Part shown: in pieces, positions 43,681 to 52,775 of the stretch
Layout of the letters: each line of letters begins with the position of its first letter
Position numbering within the stretch: the first letter of the stretch is position 1
Origin: JAXHMB01 sp034521755
Lineage (GTDB): Bacteria > Bacteroidota > Rhodothermia > Balneolales > Balneolaceae
Direction of reading: 5' to 3'
DNA: 64,000 nucleotides
Assembly: GCA_034521755.1 (NCBI GenBank)
Contig: JAXHMB010000004.1
Location: 806,001-870,000, forward strand
Notes under the pieces: model-generated
The model's database searches: none
What the model saw: only the letters and a program-made list of their open reading frames with translations
What the model was told of the DNA's origin: nothing
Program-made: the position numbers and the translations under genes

Positions 43681-43723
43681 GTGCTTCACTTCGCTCATTA
43701 CATTTGCTACGTTCGCAATGGCG
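43681..43723. repeat. type I repeat, partial right half
   Basis: GTGCTTCACTTCGCTCATTA and the following CGTTCGCAATGGCGG match the right half of the type I element (compare 43995-44031). The left half is missing, replaced by the sequence next to the topoisomerase fragment, which suggests the junction fell inside a repeat. Confidence 0.6.
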
Positions 43724-43740
43724 GTCTTTGTTTTTATAAA

Positions 43741-43874
43741 TTATTCCGAGGATCCCGAGAGTGGTCGGGAGACGAGGAATCTCAAGTATTATCAAAGGTT
43801 AATTATTCGAAGCTATTGAAAAACATTATCACATTTGAGATTCCTCATCCCAGAAATCGGGATTCGGAATGACA
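43741..43874. repeat. type II interspersed repeat, copy 3
   Basis: Nearly identical to copies at 41618 and 44048 from TTATTCCGAGGATCCCGAG to GGGATTCGGAATGACAG. With copy 2 it brackets the foreign-looking coding stretch, in the same orientation. Confidence 0.8.
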
Positions 43875-43920
43875 GCCTTTGTTTTTATACGAATTGCCAT
43901 TATCACCAACTTGTAACTCG

Positions 43921-44031
43921 TCATTGCGAGGCGCCTTGGGTTTAAGGCAACGACGCAATCTCTCTTTCGGTGCTCGCTTCCATGAGATTGCTTCACTCCG
44001 CTCATTACATTTGCTACGTTCGCAATGACAG
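43921..44031. repeat. type I interspersed repeat, copy 2
   Basis: TCATTGCGAGGCGCC to CGTTCGCAATGACAG, with inverted ends and the shared inner block CAATCTCTCTTTCGGTGCTC. It is followed after 16 bp by type II copy 4, repeating the I+II order seen at 41022-41249. Confidence 0.75.
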
Positions 44032-44047
44032 TCTTTGTTTTTATAAG

Positions 44048-44181
44048 TTATTCCGAGGATCCCGAGAGTGGTCGGGAGACGAGGAATCTCAAGTATTATC
44101 AAAGGTTAATTATTTGAAGCTATTGAAAAACATTATCACATTTGAGATTCCTCATCCCAGAAATCGGGATTCGGAATAACA
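44048..44181. repeat. type II interspersed repeat, copy 4
   Basis: Same sequence as copy 3 over nearly its whole length, ending in GGGATTCGGAATAACA just before the stop codon of mnmD (44194). Being head-to-tail with copy 3, it offers a substrate for recombination. Confidence 0.8.
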
Positions 44182-44193
44182 ATCCTGGAGAAA

Positions 44194-44958
44194 TCAAAAA
44201 TCTTCTTCCTCATATCTTTTTGCCAAATGCTCATAATTAATCAGCTCATACTCTTTAAGCCTTTCATCGCTTAACGCAGCTACGGTCATCTCTCTTTTAC
44301 CTAAAGCGCCTTTTGTCCGGGCAACTTTCCATCCGGCCCAGGCCATCGCTCCCTTAGCTTTTGATGCTGCTGAATAGGTTGTTAAAATTACGTTATCAGA
44401 ACTGAGAGACTTCAGTTTTTTGAACGTTTCGCCAGACCACAATTCGGCATTTACATCAGGAGAAAAGGCATCATGAAAGATATAGTCAGCTTGAATAACG
44501 TCAGGGTTATAATCTTCAAACAATCCGTAGAAAATGTGAGCTGTGATATTTTCATGAACCTGAAACTCATTATCTCCCTTGGATAAATTATCAAAGATGG
44601 AGACCAGCTTTTGCTTGAGTTCCGGATGGTCAATATGGGCTTCAAAGTTAAATTTAGCGGCATGATCACCGGAAATAGGGTATGCCTCAACACTGTGGAA
44701 CTGTATACTGGCTGTGGAATTGAGCTTTTGATAATAGTCCAATAGTAAAAGGAGGTTAAGTCCGGTGCCAAAACCAACTTCTAAAATATTGATTTGTTTT
44801 TCTTTTGAGAGTGCCTCAATCAGTCTGTTAGTTTCAAAAAAATTATGAACACTTTCTGCAACGGCTCCATTGGGATTGTGGTAATGTTGCTTAAACCGAT
44901 GAGAATAGAGCGTGTGCGAGCCGTCTTTTGTAGTTGTTATTGAAGGTTTTGAGCTCAT
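44194..44958 (-). CDS. mnmD: tRNA 5-methylaminomethyl-2-thiouridine methyltransferase domain protein
   Basis: SAM-dependent methyltransferase of 254 residues that corresponds to the MnmD half of bifunctional MnmC, which completes the wobble-uridine modification mnm5s2U. It has motif I ILEVGFGTGLNLLLLL and the family's YIFHDAFSPDVNAELWSGETF, ILTTYSAASKAKGAMAWAGWKV and GALGKREMTVA. The FAD-dependent MnmC1 half is not fused; the stand-alone form is normal outside the Gammaproteobacteria. The frame is intact although the area is repeat-rich. Confidence 0.9.
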   Translation of the reverse strand: MSSKPSITTTKDGSHTLYSHRFKQHYHNPNGAVAESVHNFFETNRLIEALSKEKQINILEVGFGTGLNLLLLLDYYQKLNSTASIQFHSVEAYPISGDHAAKFNFEAHIDHPELKQKLVSIFDNLSKGDNEFQVHENITAHIFYGLFEDYNPDVIQADYIFHDAFSPDVNAELWSGETFKKLKSLSSDNVILTTYSAASKAKGAMAWAGWKVARTKGALGKREMTVAALSDERLKEYELINYEHLAKRYEEEDF

Positions 44959-45037
44959 AAAAATTTCAATTCAGAAGAATCTTTAACATTTATATCCTAT
45001 TTGTTAATTAAATATATTATGCAAAGCTAACATAACT

Positions 45038-45174
45038 AAATCTCCCCTCGAGGGTCGCCGACGCTTCACAGCTTTAGCGACGTAGCGAAGTGTCCCGAGA
45101 AGCGGGACGTGGGGTGTAGGTATTTAGACACCTCCCGCCCCATTAAATGGGGCACCCTCCTCAAGGAGGGATTA
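45038..45174. repeat. inverted-repeat (MITE-like) element upstream of M20 gene
   Basis: The ends AAATCTCCCCTCGAGGG and CCCTCCTCAAGGAGGGATT are imperfect inverted copies. Between them are smaller hairpins (TCCCGAGAAGCGGGA; CCCCATTAAATGGGG). Nothing here codes; it ends 16 bp before the ATG of the amidohydrolase and could alter its expression. Confidence 0.6.
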
Positions 45175-45190
45175 ATACAGAATCAATTTT

Positions 45191-46381
45191 ATGAATATAT
45201 CAGAAATAAAAAAGCTGGCTGAAAAAGGGCTGCCTGAGATGATAGAAATCAGAAGGCACCTGCACCGAAATCCGGAGCTGAGCTACCAGGAATTTGAAAC
45301 TACGGAATATATTCTTGGCAAGCTTGAGGAGCTGGACATTCCTGCCGATCGTCCGCTCGAAACTGGGTGTGTGGGAATCATTAAGGGAGGCGTTGAATCA
45401 AATAAAGTAGTGGCCCTGCGTGCAGATATTGATGCGCTGCCGATCAGTGAAGAAGGAGATCATAAGGCAGATTTCTTATCTCAAAACGAGGGGTAGCCCA
45501 TTGCTGTGGGCATGACAGTCACACGGCAAACTTGCTGGGTACGGCCAAAATTTTGATCTGAGCTTAAAGATAATATTGAAGGCTCCGTTTTACTGGTATT
45601 TCAGCCGGGTGAAGAAAAGCTGCCGGGTGGAGGAAGGCTGCTTTGTGAAACAGGGTACCTGCAGGAAAAAGGAGTAGATGTCATTTATGGACTTCATTCC
45701 AGTCCGCAGCACAAACCCGGTACCATCGCCACGCGCAAAGGTCCGCTTATGGCACGGCCCGATGAATTTAAGATTGAGATTATTGGCAAAGGCGGACATG
45801 CAGCCTCTCCTCACCAGGCGATAGATCCTATTGTGTTGAGTGCCCAGGTTATTAATAACTTGCAAACTATTGTAAGCCGTAATGTGAGTCCCACTGAACC
45901 TGCCGTAGTTACCGTAGGAAAAGTATCCGGAGGTACAGCACATAATATCATTCCCGAAAAAGTGGAGATAATAGGGACCGTACGGACATTCTCAGAGGGA
46001 ACTGCTAAAATGATTGAAAAGCGCATTGAAGAAATTGTGAAAGGTATTACAGAGTCAGCCGGGGCATCTTACACCTATGAATTTGACTATGGATATCCGG
46101 CTGTAAATAATACGGATTGGGCAACAGATCATCTGCTAAAGGCGGCGTCCGAAATTATGGGTACAGAAAACGTTCAGCTATTGGATGATCCCATTATGGC
46201 CGGCGAAGATTTTGCCTTTTACCAGCAGGAGTTTCCCGGTGTGTTTTTCTTTTTGGGAAGTGGAAGCAAGGAGGCTGATTCAACATATTCATGGCATCAT
46301 CCAAGATATAATGTTGATGAGGAATGTTTTAAAACCGGGGCTGCATTAATGGCATCGATGGTTTTTCAGCCTGTGCAATAA
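45191..46381 (+). pseudogene. M20 family amidohydrolase, two compensating frameshifts
   Basis: Zinc amidohydrolase of the HipO/IAA-amino-acid hydrolase type. Frame 2 gives MIEIRRHLHRNPELSYQEFET and RADIDALPISE, hits a TAG at 45494-45496, and is coding again from about 45560 (LKDNIEGSVLLVFQPGEE...) to the stop at 46381, including GKGGHAASPHQAIDP and IMAGEDFAFY. The missing middle, with the metal-binding HCCGHDSH, is readable one frame over. One lost base in the GGGG run near 45490 and one extra A near 45556 explain it, giving a protein of about 396 residues. A sequencing artefact is likely; otherwise the gene is dead. Confidence 0.8.
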
Positions 46382-46382
46382 C

Positions 46383-47515
46383 ATGAATGATATGAATGAT
46401 TCATTTAACTTTTCGTTTTGGGAGAAAGATTCATTCTCTGAAGACCATATGACCTGATCGTAGTCGGTGCCGGTATTGTGGGTTTGTCTTCGGCCATTTT
46501 TTACAAAAGAAGTCATCCTTCAGCGCGGGTATTAGTGCTGGATAAAGGCATGATGCCTGAAGGGGCCAGCACACGCAATGCAGGTTTTGCCTGTGTGGGT
46601 TCTATCACCGAACATTTGGCAGATATTGAAAAAGAAAGTGCTGAGGCTGTTAAACGCAGGATCAGGGCCCGATACGATGGATTAACACTATTACGTGCCC
46701 TTTTGGGTGATGAACAAATAGACTATGAGGCCTGCGGTGGTTATGAGTTGTTTAAGGAGCCCCAGCGTTTTGAAGAGGCCTCTCAACACATAGATAAATT
46801 TAATAGGTGGCTGGATGAGCTTATCGATGAAAAGAAGGTGTATAGTGCAACGGAGTTAAATGGATATCCTGTAATTTACAACCGTTTAGAGGGTTCACTG
46901 CATCCGGGAAAGATGATGCAGCAGCTTGTTGAAATGGCCGGTCGGGAAGGCGTAACCATTTTTTGGAATAGCAAAGTGGGTGCTGTTGATCGTTCCGGCT
47001 CTGTGGAGTTAACTGATGGAAAGTTCATTGAAGCGGAACAAGTGCTTCTGGCTTGCAATGGTTTTACCAAGCAATTATTTCCGGATATTGATATAAAACC
47101 TGCCCGAGGATATGTGATGGTTACAAATCCGCAGGAGTCAATGCCCTGGAAGGGCACTTTTCATCATGACCGCGGCTACGTCTATTTCAGAAATATTGGA
47201 GACCGTCTTCTTATTGGCGGTGGGCGAAATCTGGCTTATGAGGAAGAGCAAACGTCAGGTTTTGGTACAAACCAAAAAATAAAAGAGTATCTCAAAAATT
47301 TTGTTTCCGATACCCTAAAGCTCAATCCCGGATGGCAAATTGAACATGAATGGTCAGGAATTATGGGCTTTACAGAAACAAAGACGCCCATTGTTAAAAA
47401 GGTTGATGAAAAGCGAGTGATAGCAGCCGGACTAAGCGGTATGGGGGTAGCCATAGGGGCGGCTATAGGTAAGAAGACAGCTTCATTATTATCCAAAAAA
47501 AGTGAGGATTTATGA
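46383..47515 (+). pseudogene. FAD-dependent (DAO-type) oxidoreductase, one frameshift
   Basis: A glycine oxidase-like amine oxidoreductase. The natural start appears to be ATG 46383 (MNDMNDSFNFSFWEKDSF), but the frame meets a TGA at 46453. The FAD motif DLIVVGAGIVGLSSA and everything after it is read in the frame ending at 47515. A single missing T near 46448 (CATATGACC for CATTATGACC) would join them into about 378 residues. Other motifs are STRNAGFACVGS, GSLHPGKMMQQLVEMA and SGMGVAIGAAIGKKTA. It follows the amidohydrolase by 1 bp and overlaps the next gene (ATGA), so this looks like a catabolic operon. Confidence 0.78.
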
Positions 47516-48476
47516 TTAGCAGAAAATCATTTTTAAGAACGATTGGCTTTGGGAAGCCTCTTTCCGGTTAAAGCAATTGGAAAAACCAACACCAAAAAAA
47601 TCACAAAGCCTGTCTGTATTTCAACATGGAAACATGGTTTGGAAGCAAATAAAGCGGCCTGGAAAATCTTGTCCCAAAATGGACTGGTGACCGATGCTGT
47701 AGAGCAGGGAGTTCGGGTAACAGAAGCCGATCCACAAGTACGAACAGTAGGTATTGGCGGATTTCCCGATAGAGATGGGAATGTCACGCTTGATGCATGT
47801 ATTATGGATCACCGTGACCAATGTGGGTCGGTGGCTTTCTTGCAGCATATTAAGCACCCGGTTTCTGTAGCGCGAAAAGTTATGGAGGAGACCCCACACG
47901 TAATGTTGGTTGGCCGGGGCGCACTCGAATTTGCGCAGGCACAGGGATTTGAAAAGGAAGAGCTGCTTACCGAACAATCCAAAAAAGATTGGGAAGAGTG
48001 GAAGAAGAAATCGAACTATCAGCCTGAGATTAATATTGAAAACCATGACACGATTGGTATGCTGGCATTAGATGAGGCGGGAAATCTGGCAGGTGTATGC
48101 ACTACCAGCGGCGCTGCTTATAAAATGCATGGACGCGTGGGTGATTCTCCATTAATAGGCTCGGGTTTGTTTGTTGATAACGAAGTAGGGGCAGCTGCCG
48201 CCACCGGACTAGGTGAAGAAATTATTCGTATTTGTGGGAGCCATCTGGTAGTAGAAAATATGCGGCGCGGTAGATGATCCTACAACGGCCTGTAAAAAAG
48301 CTGTGGAACGCATTGCCTCAAAAAATAAATCACTTGAAAATATCCAGGTTGGATTTATTGCTCTCAACAAACAGGGACAATACGGAGGTTATGCCATGAG
48401 AAAAGGATTTGATTATGCAGTGCATACAAGCTCAGATAATGAGCTTCTAGATTCTGAAAGCTACTTAAAGGCTTAG
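47512..48476 (+). pseudogene. glycosylasparaginase (N4-(beta-GlcNAc)-asparaginase), two frameshifts
   Basis: Ntn-hydrolase that cleaves the GlcNAc-Asn bond or related beta-aspartyl amides. The N-terminus MISRKSFLR is a Tat-like signal that breaks at an extra base near 47542. The main part (CISTWKHGLEANKAAWKIL, GIGGFPDRDGNVTLDACIMD) includes the autocleavage site NHDTIGMLALD with the nucleophile Thr and GVCTTSGAAYKMHGRVGDSPLIG. A second shift near 48269 moves the C-terminus (VDDPTTACKKAVERIA to ESYLKA) into a third frame ending at 48476. With the M20 and DAO genes it would make an export-dependent amino-sugar/amino-acid degradation set. Confidence 0.8.
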
Positions 48477-49114
48477 GTTTTGCTGATAGTTTTAAATTCA
48501 CGATAAAGTTCCAGAAATTCACTTAAAATCATAGCTGTAGCTCCCCAAAGAGGTACGCGGTGCACATCCCAATATGGAACTTTGTAGGTATATCTTCGGA
48601 GATTCCAATCTTCGACCGTCAGGTTCTTTTTCTTGGCCAGAGATTCTACTTCAACTGTGAAAGCCTCTTCAACTTCATTCGTATTTAACGATAATGCAGG
48701 TATTGAATCCAGGTAGCCAACTACAGGAATTACATGATTCTTGGAATGGCTTACATAAAGGCTGCTCAGTGTTCCCAATAACTGAATGCTGGAAGGATTA
48801 ATGCCCACTTCTTCCTGGGTTTCTCTGAGCGCAGTATCTTCGGGTGCTTCATCTTTATCTGATCTTCCGCCCGGCAAACTGATCTGTCCTCCATGATCGA
48901 TATCCCGGCTTCTGAGAGTCAGGAGTAATTCCAGATCTTCATCTTCATTGGGAAACAGAAGAATAAGTACGCTGCTTTTCCGGGCGCCGGGTTCAGGGTC
49001 AAGCTCTCGGCCCGGGCCATTATCTACAGGCTCTGGCGCCATTTTAAGCTGGGCTTTTACTCCCGGAAGGGATTTAGATAATCGATTTTCTAGAAAAGCT
49101 ATAAATGGATTCAT
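48473..49114 (-). CDS. NUDIX hydrolase, CoA pyrophosphatase type
   Basis: A 213-residue NUDIX enzyme. The NUDIX box is complete: GRSDKDEAPEDTALRETQEEVGI fits G-x5-E-x7-REUxEExGU, preceded by DHGGQISLPGG, the extra motif LLTxRSxxxxxHxGQISxPGG of the NudL/CoA pyrophosphatase branch. It probably splits CoA to 3',5'-ADP and phosphopantetheine. The stop overlaps the end of the convergent asparaginase by 4 bp. The frame is intact. Confidence 0.9.
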   Translation of the reverse strand: MNPFIAFLENRLSKSLPGVKAQLKMAPEPVDNGPGRELDPEPGARKSSVLILLFPNEDEDLELLLTLRSRDIDHGGQISLPGGRSDKDEAPEDTALRETQEEVGINPSSIQLLGTLSSLYVSHSKNHVIPVVGYLDSIPALSLNTNEVEEAFTVEVESLAKKKNLTVEDWNLRRYTYKVPYWDVHRVPLWGATAMILSEFLELYREFKTISKT

Positions 49115-49287
49115 AAAAGCTTAGGATAATTGAAAACTTTGAATAATGCGAGTGGGAAAGGTGAGTCCTTATTGGCAGATAATGACCGTTTAAAATGGTT
49201 TTATTCATTAGACTAAGGATGGGGTAAACCTTAATAAATTTGGCCCTTGACATTATCTCCTAAATTATTAAGTTAGTAATCATTAAT

Positions 49288-49310
49288 TTCATGATAATTA
49301 AAATCATGAA
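49288..49310. promoter_or_regulatory. inverted repeat upstream of the S8 protease
   Basis: TTCATGAT and ATCATGAA, perfect 8-bp arms seven bases apart, centred about 40 bp before the ATG at 49340. The position and dyad fit an operator, but no regulator is known. Confidence 0.3.
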
Positions 49311-49339
49311 TTATATTTTAAACTAAATCATAATTCATT

Positions 49340-50576
49340 ATGAAGAATAAACTAATAAAATTCTTAGGGGCATTTTTAATCTTGGCTGTAGGTGCATTCT
49401 ACGGTTGTGACCAACCGCTTGATACCAATAATGCAGATCAGCCTGAAGAGCAGACCTTGAACAACGGCGATCCCATTCCGGATCAATATATTGTTGTGTT
49501 TAAAGACAACAACACACAGGGCAAGGTTGCCAAGGTCAATGCTGTTAGAAGTAAGGTGCTAAGTGAAAACTCTATTGCAAAGGAACGAGTACTAAGCGAA
49601 TATAACAGAGCTTTGCAAGGTTTTACTGCTAAGCTTGATAAAGATCAGGTTGAAAAGCTCAGACTTGATAAACGCGTAGATTATATTGAGCAAGATCGTG
49701 TTATAACATTGGCACCTCCTGGAGCATGTTCTCCATGGCCGGGATGTCGAGATGATGATGAAGAAGATGACGGTGGTGATGATGGTGGCGATAGTAATCA
49801 AACCACGCCATACGGTATTACACGTGTAGGTGGACCTGTGGCCAGCAGTGGTACTGCTTGGGTTATTGACTCAGGTATTGACCTGGATCATCCGGATCTA
49901 AATGTAGATACAGATCGAAGTGCTGTTTTTGTATCCAGAGGACCAGGTTCCGGAACACCCGATGACGGGAATGGCCACGGTACTCATGTTGCCGGTACTA
50001 TTGCAGCCTTAGATAATGATATTGATGTAGTTGGAGTAGCTGCAGGGGCTTCGGTTGTTGCTGTAAAAGTGTTGGATGACCGTGGCAGTGGTTCTTACTC
50101 CAATGTTATTAATGGTATCGATTATGTTGCCTCAAACGCTTCTGCCGGAGACGTTGCAAACATGAGCTTGGGGGGCGGTACTTCTGATGCCGTTGATGAT
50201 GCTGTTCGCAATGCAGCTGACCAGGGAATCCTCTTTTCCATAGCTGCAGGTAATAGTAGCGATGATGCTAATAATTATTCTCCCGCTCGTGTAGAATATA
50301 ACAATGTGTGGACAGTCTCTGCTATAGATGACACAGACACATTTGCTTCATTTTCTAATTACTCAGGACCAACAGATCCACCTATTGAGTTCGCTGCGCC
50401 CGGTGTTCGATATCTTTCACTGTGGGCTGAATGGAGGAACAAACACGATTAGTGGTACATCAATGGCTGCTCCTCATGTAGCTGGTGTTCTCTTGGTTAC
50501 CGGAGGAAGCCCAACAGGTGATGGTACAGCAAGTAATGATCCGGATGAGATTCCAGATCCTATAGCACATAATTAA
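49340..50576 (+). pseudogene. S8 family serine protease (subtilisin-like), one frameshift
   Basis: Secreted lipoprotein protease. It has a signal with lipobox (GAFYGC), an I9-type propeptide (PIPDQYIVVFKDN ... FTAKLDKDQVEKL), an acidic Gly/Asp linker and a catalytic domain with Asp in VIDSGIDLDHPDL, His in NGHGTHVAGT, the oxyanion Asn in IAAGNSSDDAN and Ser in SGTSMAAPHVAG. The Ser block is in the +1 frame: an extra C near 50408 breaks the frame at GVR, whereas skipping it gives AAPGVDIF and continues to the stop at 50576. With it mended the enzyme is about 411 residues and complete. Confidence 0.85.
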
Positions 50577-50598
50577 CAATAGATTCGTATTTCTTAGT

Positions 50599-50634
50599 AA
50601 AGCCTCTTCTCTAAAGCGGGAAGGGGCTTTTTTT
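50599..50634 (+). terminator. terminator of the S8 protease gene
   Basis: AAGCCTCTTC pairs with GAAGGGGCTT (one T-G wobble) and seven T residues follow. It starts about 23 bp after the stop codon. Confidence 0.82.
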
Positions 50635-50699
50635 ATGATTGCCCAAATTAGCCTTTATTCCACCTTTCATTGTCCGTACTTTACGCAAGTTTCAGGGGG

Positions 50700-50840
50700 C
50701 TTTGCAAAACCCGAAAAATCGAGTCTGTCATTGCGAGCCTGAGAAGCAATCTCCAGATCAAAGTTCATAAAAGGAGATCGCCACACTTCGTTCCCCGCTT
50801 GGGCGGGACAAGGCGCGATGACAGTTAGGTTTTGCAAAAG
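50700..50840. repeat. MITE-like element related to type I repeat
   Basis: Outer arms CTTTGCAAAACC and GGTTTTGCAAAAG are inverted, as are inner arms CTGTCATTGCG and CGCGATGACAG. The inside (AGCAATCTCC, GATCGCCACACTTCG) resembles the type I repeats at 41022 and 43921. The 309-bp gap between the protease and the kinase holds this and the terminator only. Confidence 0.65.
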
Positions 50841-50885
50841 TCTCTTTCAGTTATTTCAAACTATTTAGATTTAAAGTAGCGCTTT

Positions 50886-51885
50886 ATGAAGAAAAAGTAT
50901 GATGTGTATGGCATTGGTAATGCCTTAGTGGATATGGAATTTGAGGTAGGTAATGATTTCTTGGAAAAGCATGATGTTGCCAAAGGAGTAATGACACTTG
51001 TTGATGAAGAAACCCAATTCAGGCTCATTCGAGACATCAACCATGCAGAAACAGTTCAAAAGCCGGGCGGATCTGCTGCCAATACGGTATCAGCAATTAG
51101 CCAATTTGGAGGAAAGGCATTTTATTCATGCAAGGTGGCAGCTGATAAATTTGGCAATGCCTATCTCGAAGATATGAACGATGCCGGAATTACCACCAAC
51201 TATAAGCGGCAGGAAAGAGAAAATGGAATTACCGGGAAATGCCTGGTAATGATTACAGAAGATGCCGAGCGGACAATGAATACATTCTTGGGCATTACTT
51301 CCAGCTTGTCAACCAAAGAGGTAGATGAGCGGGCAATTAAAGACTCTGAATACGTATATATTGAAGGATACCTTGTTACTTCAGACACCGGTTTTGAAGC
51401 AATGAAGCTAACAAAAAAAATAGCTGAGGAGAATGATGTCAATACGGCCTTAACTCTTTCTGATCCTTCAGTTGTTGAAGGCTTCAAAGAACGATTCCAT
51501 GAAGTTGTGGGAGCTTCAGTGGATCTTTTATTCTGCAATGAGAAGGAAGCTAAAATGTTTACCGGCAAAGATGACCTGATGGAAGCTCGGGAAGCGCTAA
51601 AAAAGAGGCTAAAAAATTTGTGATTACCAGGGAAAAAATGGAGCTATGATCTTTGACGGGGACACGTTTATTGACATTGAACCTTACGAAGTAAAGGCAG
51701 TAGACAGTAATGGAGCAGGAGATATGTATGCCGGTGCTTTTCTTTATGGAATTACTCATGGCCTTGGATTTGCAGGATCAGGAAAACTGGCTTCTCTGGC
51801 GGGATCAAAAATTGTATCACAATATGGCCCGAGACTAAAATGGCACGAGGCACAGGATATATTAAATCATCTGAAAGAAAGCTAA
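50886..51885 (+). pseudogene. PfkB family sugar/adenosine kinase, two frameshifts
   Basis: Ribokinase-fold kinase like the bacterial adenosine kinases. The first part (YDVYGIGNALVDMEFEV, QKPGGSAANTVSAISQFGG, LTLSDPSVVEGFKERF) ends at a TGA near 51623. The ATP/anion-hole block VDSNGAGDMYAGAFLYG with the catalytic Asp is in another frame, to 51885. One lost A in the A-run near 51604 and one lost G near 51631 restore a full kinase of about 333 residues. If adenosine is the substrate it would recycle the product of AhcY. The mended protein looks complete, so error seems likelier than decay. Confidence 0.82.
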
Positions 51886-51892
51886 ACCAGTT

Positions 51893-52159
51893 ATGGGTAT
51901 TGAACTTTTAGGATGGATAGGATTTGGCATACTTGTACTGGCCTGGGTACCACAAACCTGGGAAACTGTTAAAGCAGGATATACGGATACAAACCTGGCT
52001 TTTATCTTGCTCTATTTTACGGCCAGTTTAATTCTCACCGTGTATTCTGTAATTATTGATGACCATGTTTTTACCGCGCTAAATGGAATGCTGACACTGG
52101 GAAGTGGCATCAACCTATATTTTAAACTTTTACCAAATAAGAAAAGCTTTGATGGATAA
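51893..52159 (+). CDS. SemiSWEET/PQ-loop sugar transporter
   Basis: An 88-residue protein with three helices, the size of a bacterial SemiSWEET, which acts as a dimer to move sugars down their gradient. The PQ motif is present in LVLAWVPQTWETVKAG, followed by TDTNLAFILLYFTASL. It starts 7 bp after the kinase gene and overlaps rdgB by 8 bp, so the three genes are probably co-transcribed. Confidence 0.85.
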   Translation: MGIELLGWIGFGILVLAWVPQTWETVKAGYTDTNLAFILLYFTASLILTVYSVIIDDHVFTALNGMLTLGSGINLYFKLLPNKKSFDG

Positions 52160-52745
52160 GCTTATTCTAGCCTCAAGAAATAAGCACAAGATAGCTGAAC
52201 TCCGTGAGACACTGGCCGGATTATCAATTGAGCTGGTGTCGGCACTCGACTTTCCCAATCTAAAAGAAGTAGAAGAAGACAAGCCCACGCTACAGGGCAA
52301 TGCGCTCAAAAAAGCACGGTATGTATTTCAGGAAACCGGAATTGCTGCACTTTCCGATGACACGGGCCTGGAGGTAGATGCCCTTGATGGACGTCCGGGT
52401 GTTTATTCAGCACGATACGCCGGAGAAGATGCTACCTACCAAGACAATGTTGATAAGCTTCTTTCAGAGCTTGCAGGTGTTGCACCTAAAGATCGTAAGG
52501 CTCAGTTTAGAACGGTTGTTGCTCTTGTTACCGAAGACAGCACGCATACATTTGAAGGAGTGTGCAGAGGTGAAATTTTATCGGAACAGCGGGGCAGTAA
52601 AGGTTTTGGATATGATCCTGTTTTTCAACCTGCAGGATATGATAAAACATTTGCAGAGCTTAATGAAGATGAAAAAAATCGTATTTCGCACCGAGGCAGA
52701 GCTATTCAAAAGTTTTATAAGTGGCTGAAACAACAAACACAGTAA
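52152..52745 (+). CDS. rdgB: XTP/dITP diphosphatase (RdgB/HAM1)
   Basis: House-cleaning pyrophosphatase that removes deaminated purine nucleotides. The start at ATG 52152 gives MDKLILASRNKHKIAELRE, the normal N-terminus, and 197 residues; an upstream start would add 16 residues from the SemiSWEET frame. Other motifs are ALSDDTGLEVDALDGRPGVYSARYAG, RGSKGFGYDPVF and ISHRGRA. Intact and complete. Confidence 0.95.
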   Translation: MDKLILASRNKHKIAELRETLAGLSIELVSALDFPNLKEVEEDKPTLQGNALKKARYVFQETGIAALSDDTGLEVDALDGRPGVYSARYAGEDATYQDNVDKLLSELAGVAPKDRKAQFRTVVALVTEDSTHTFEGVCRGEILSEQRGSKGFGYDPVFQPAGYDKTFAELNEDEKNRISHRGRAIQKFYKWLKQQTQ

Positions 52746-52775
52746 GTTGCTGATCTGCCAATTGTTTGTATTTTG

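Noticed and set aside
41000..44110. Short minus-strand ORFs with CHCERSECNERS-like translations
   Set aside because: These are readings through the type I/II repeats, repeated in several places with no independent start signals; not proteins.
41022..44181. CRISPR array
   Set aside because: Repeats are ~110-150 bp palindromic elements, few and irregularly spaced, with no short direct repeats, unique spacers or cas genes.
50328..50576. Separate small gene after the S8 protease
   Set aside because: It contains the protease's catalytic Ser motif and is simply the frame-shifted 3' end of that gene.
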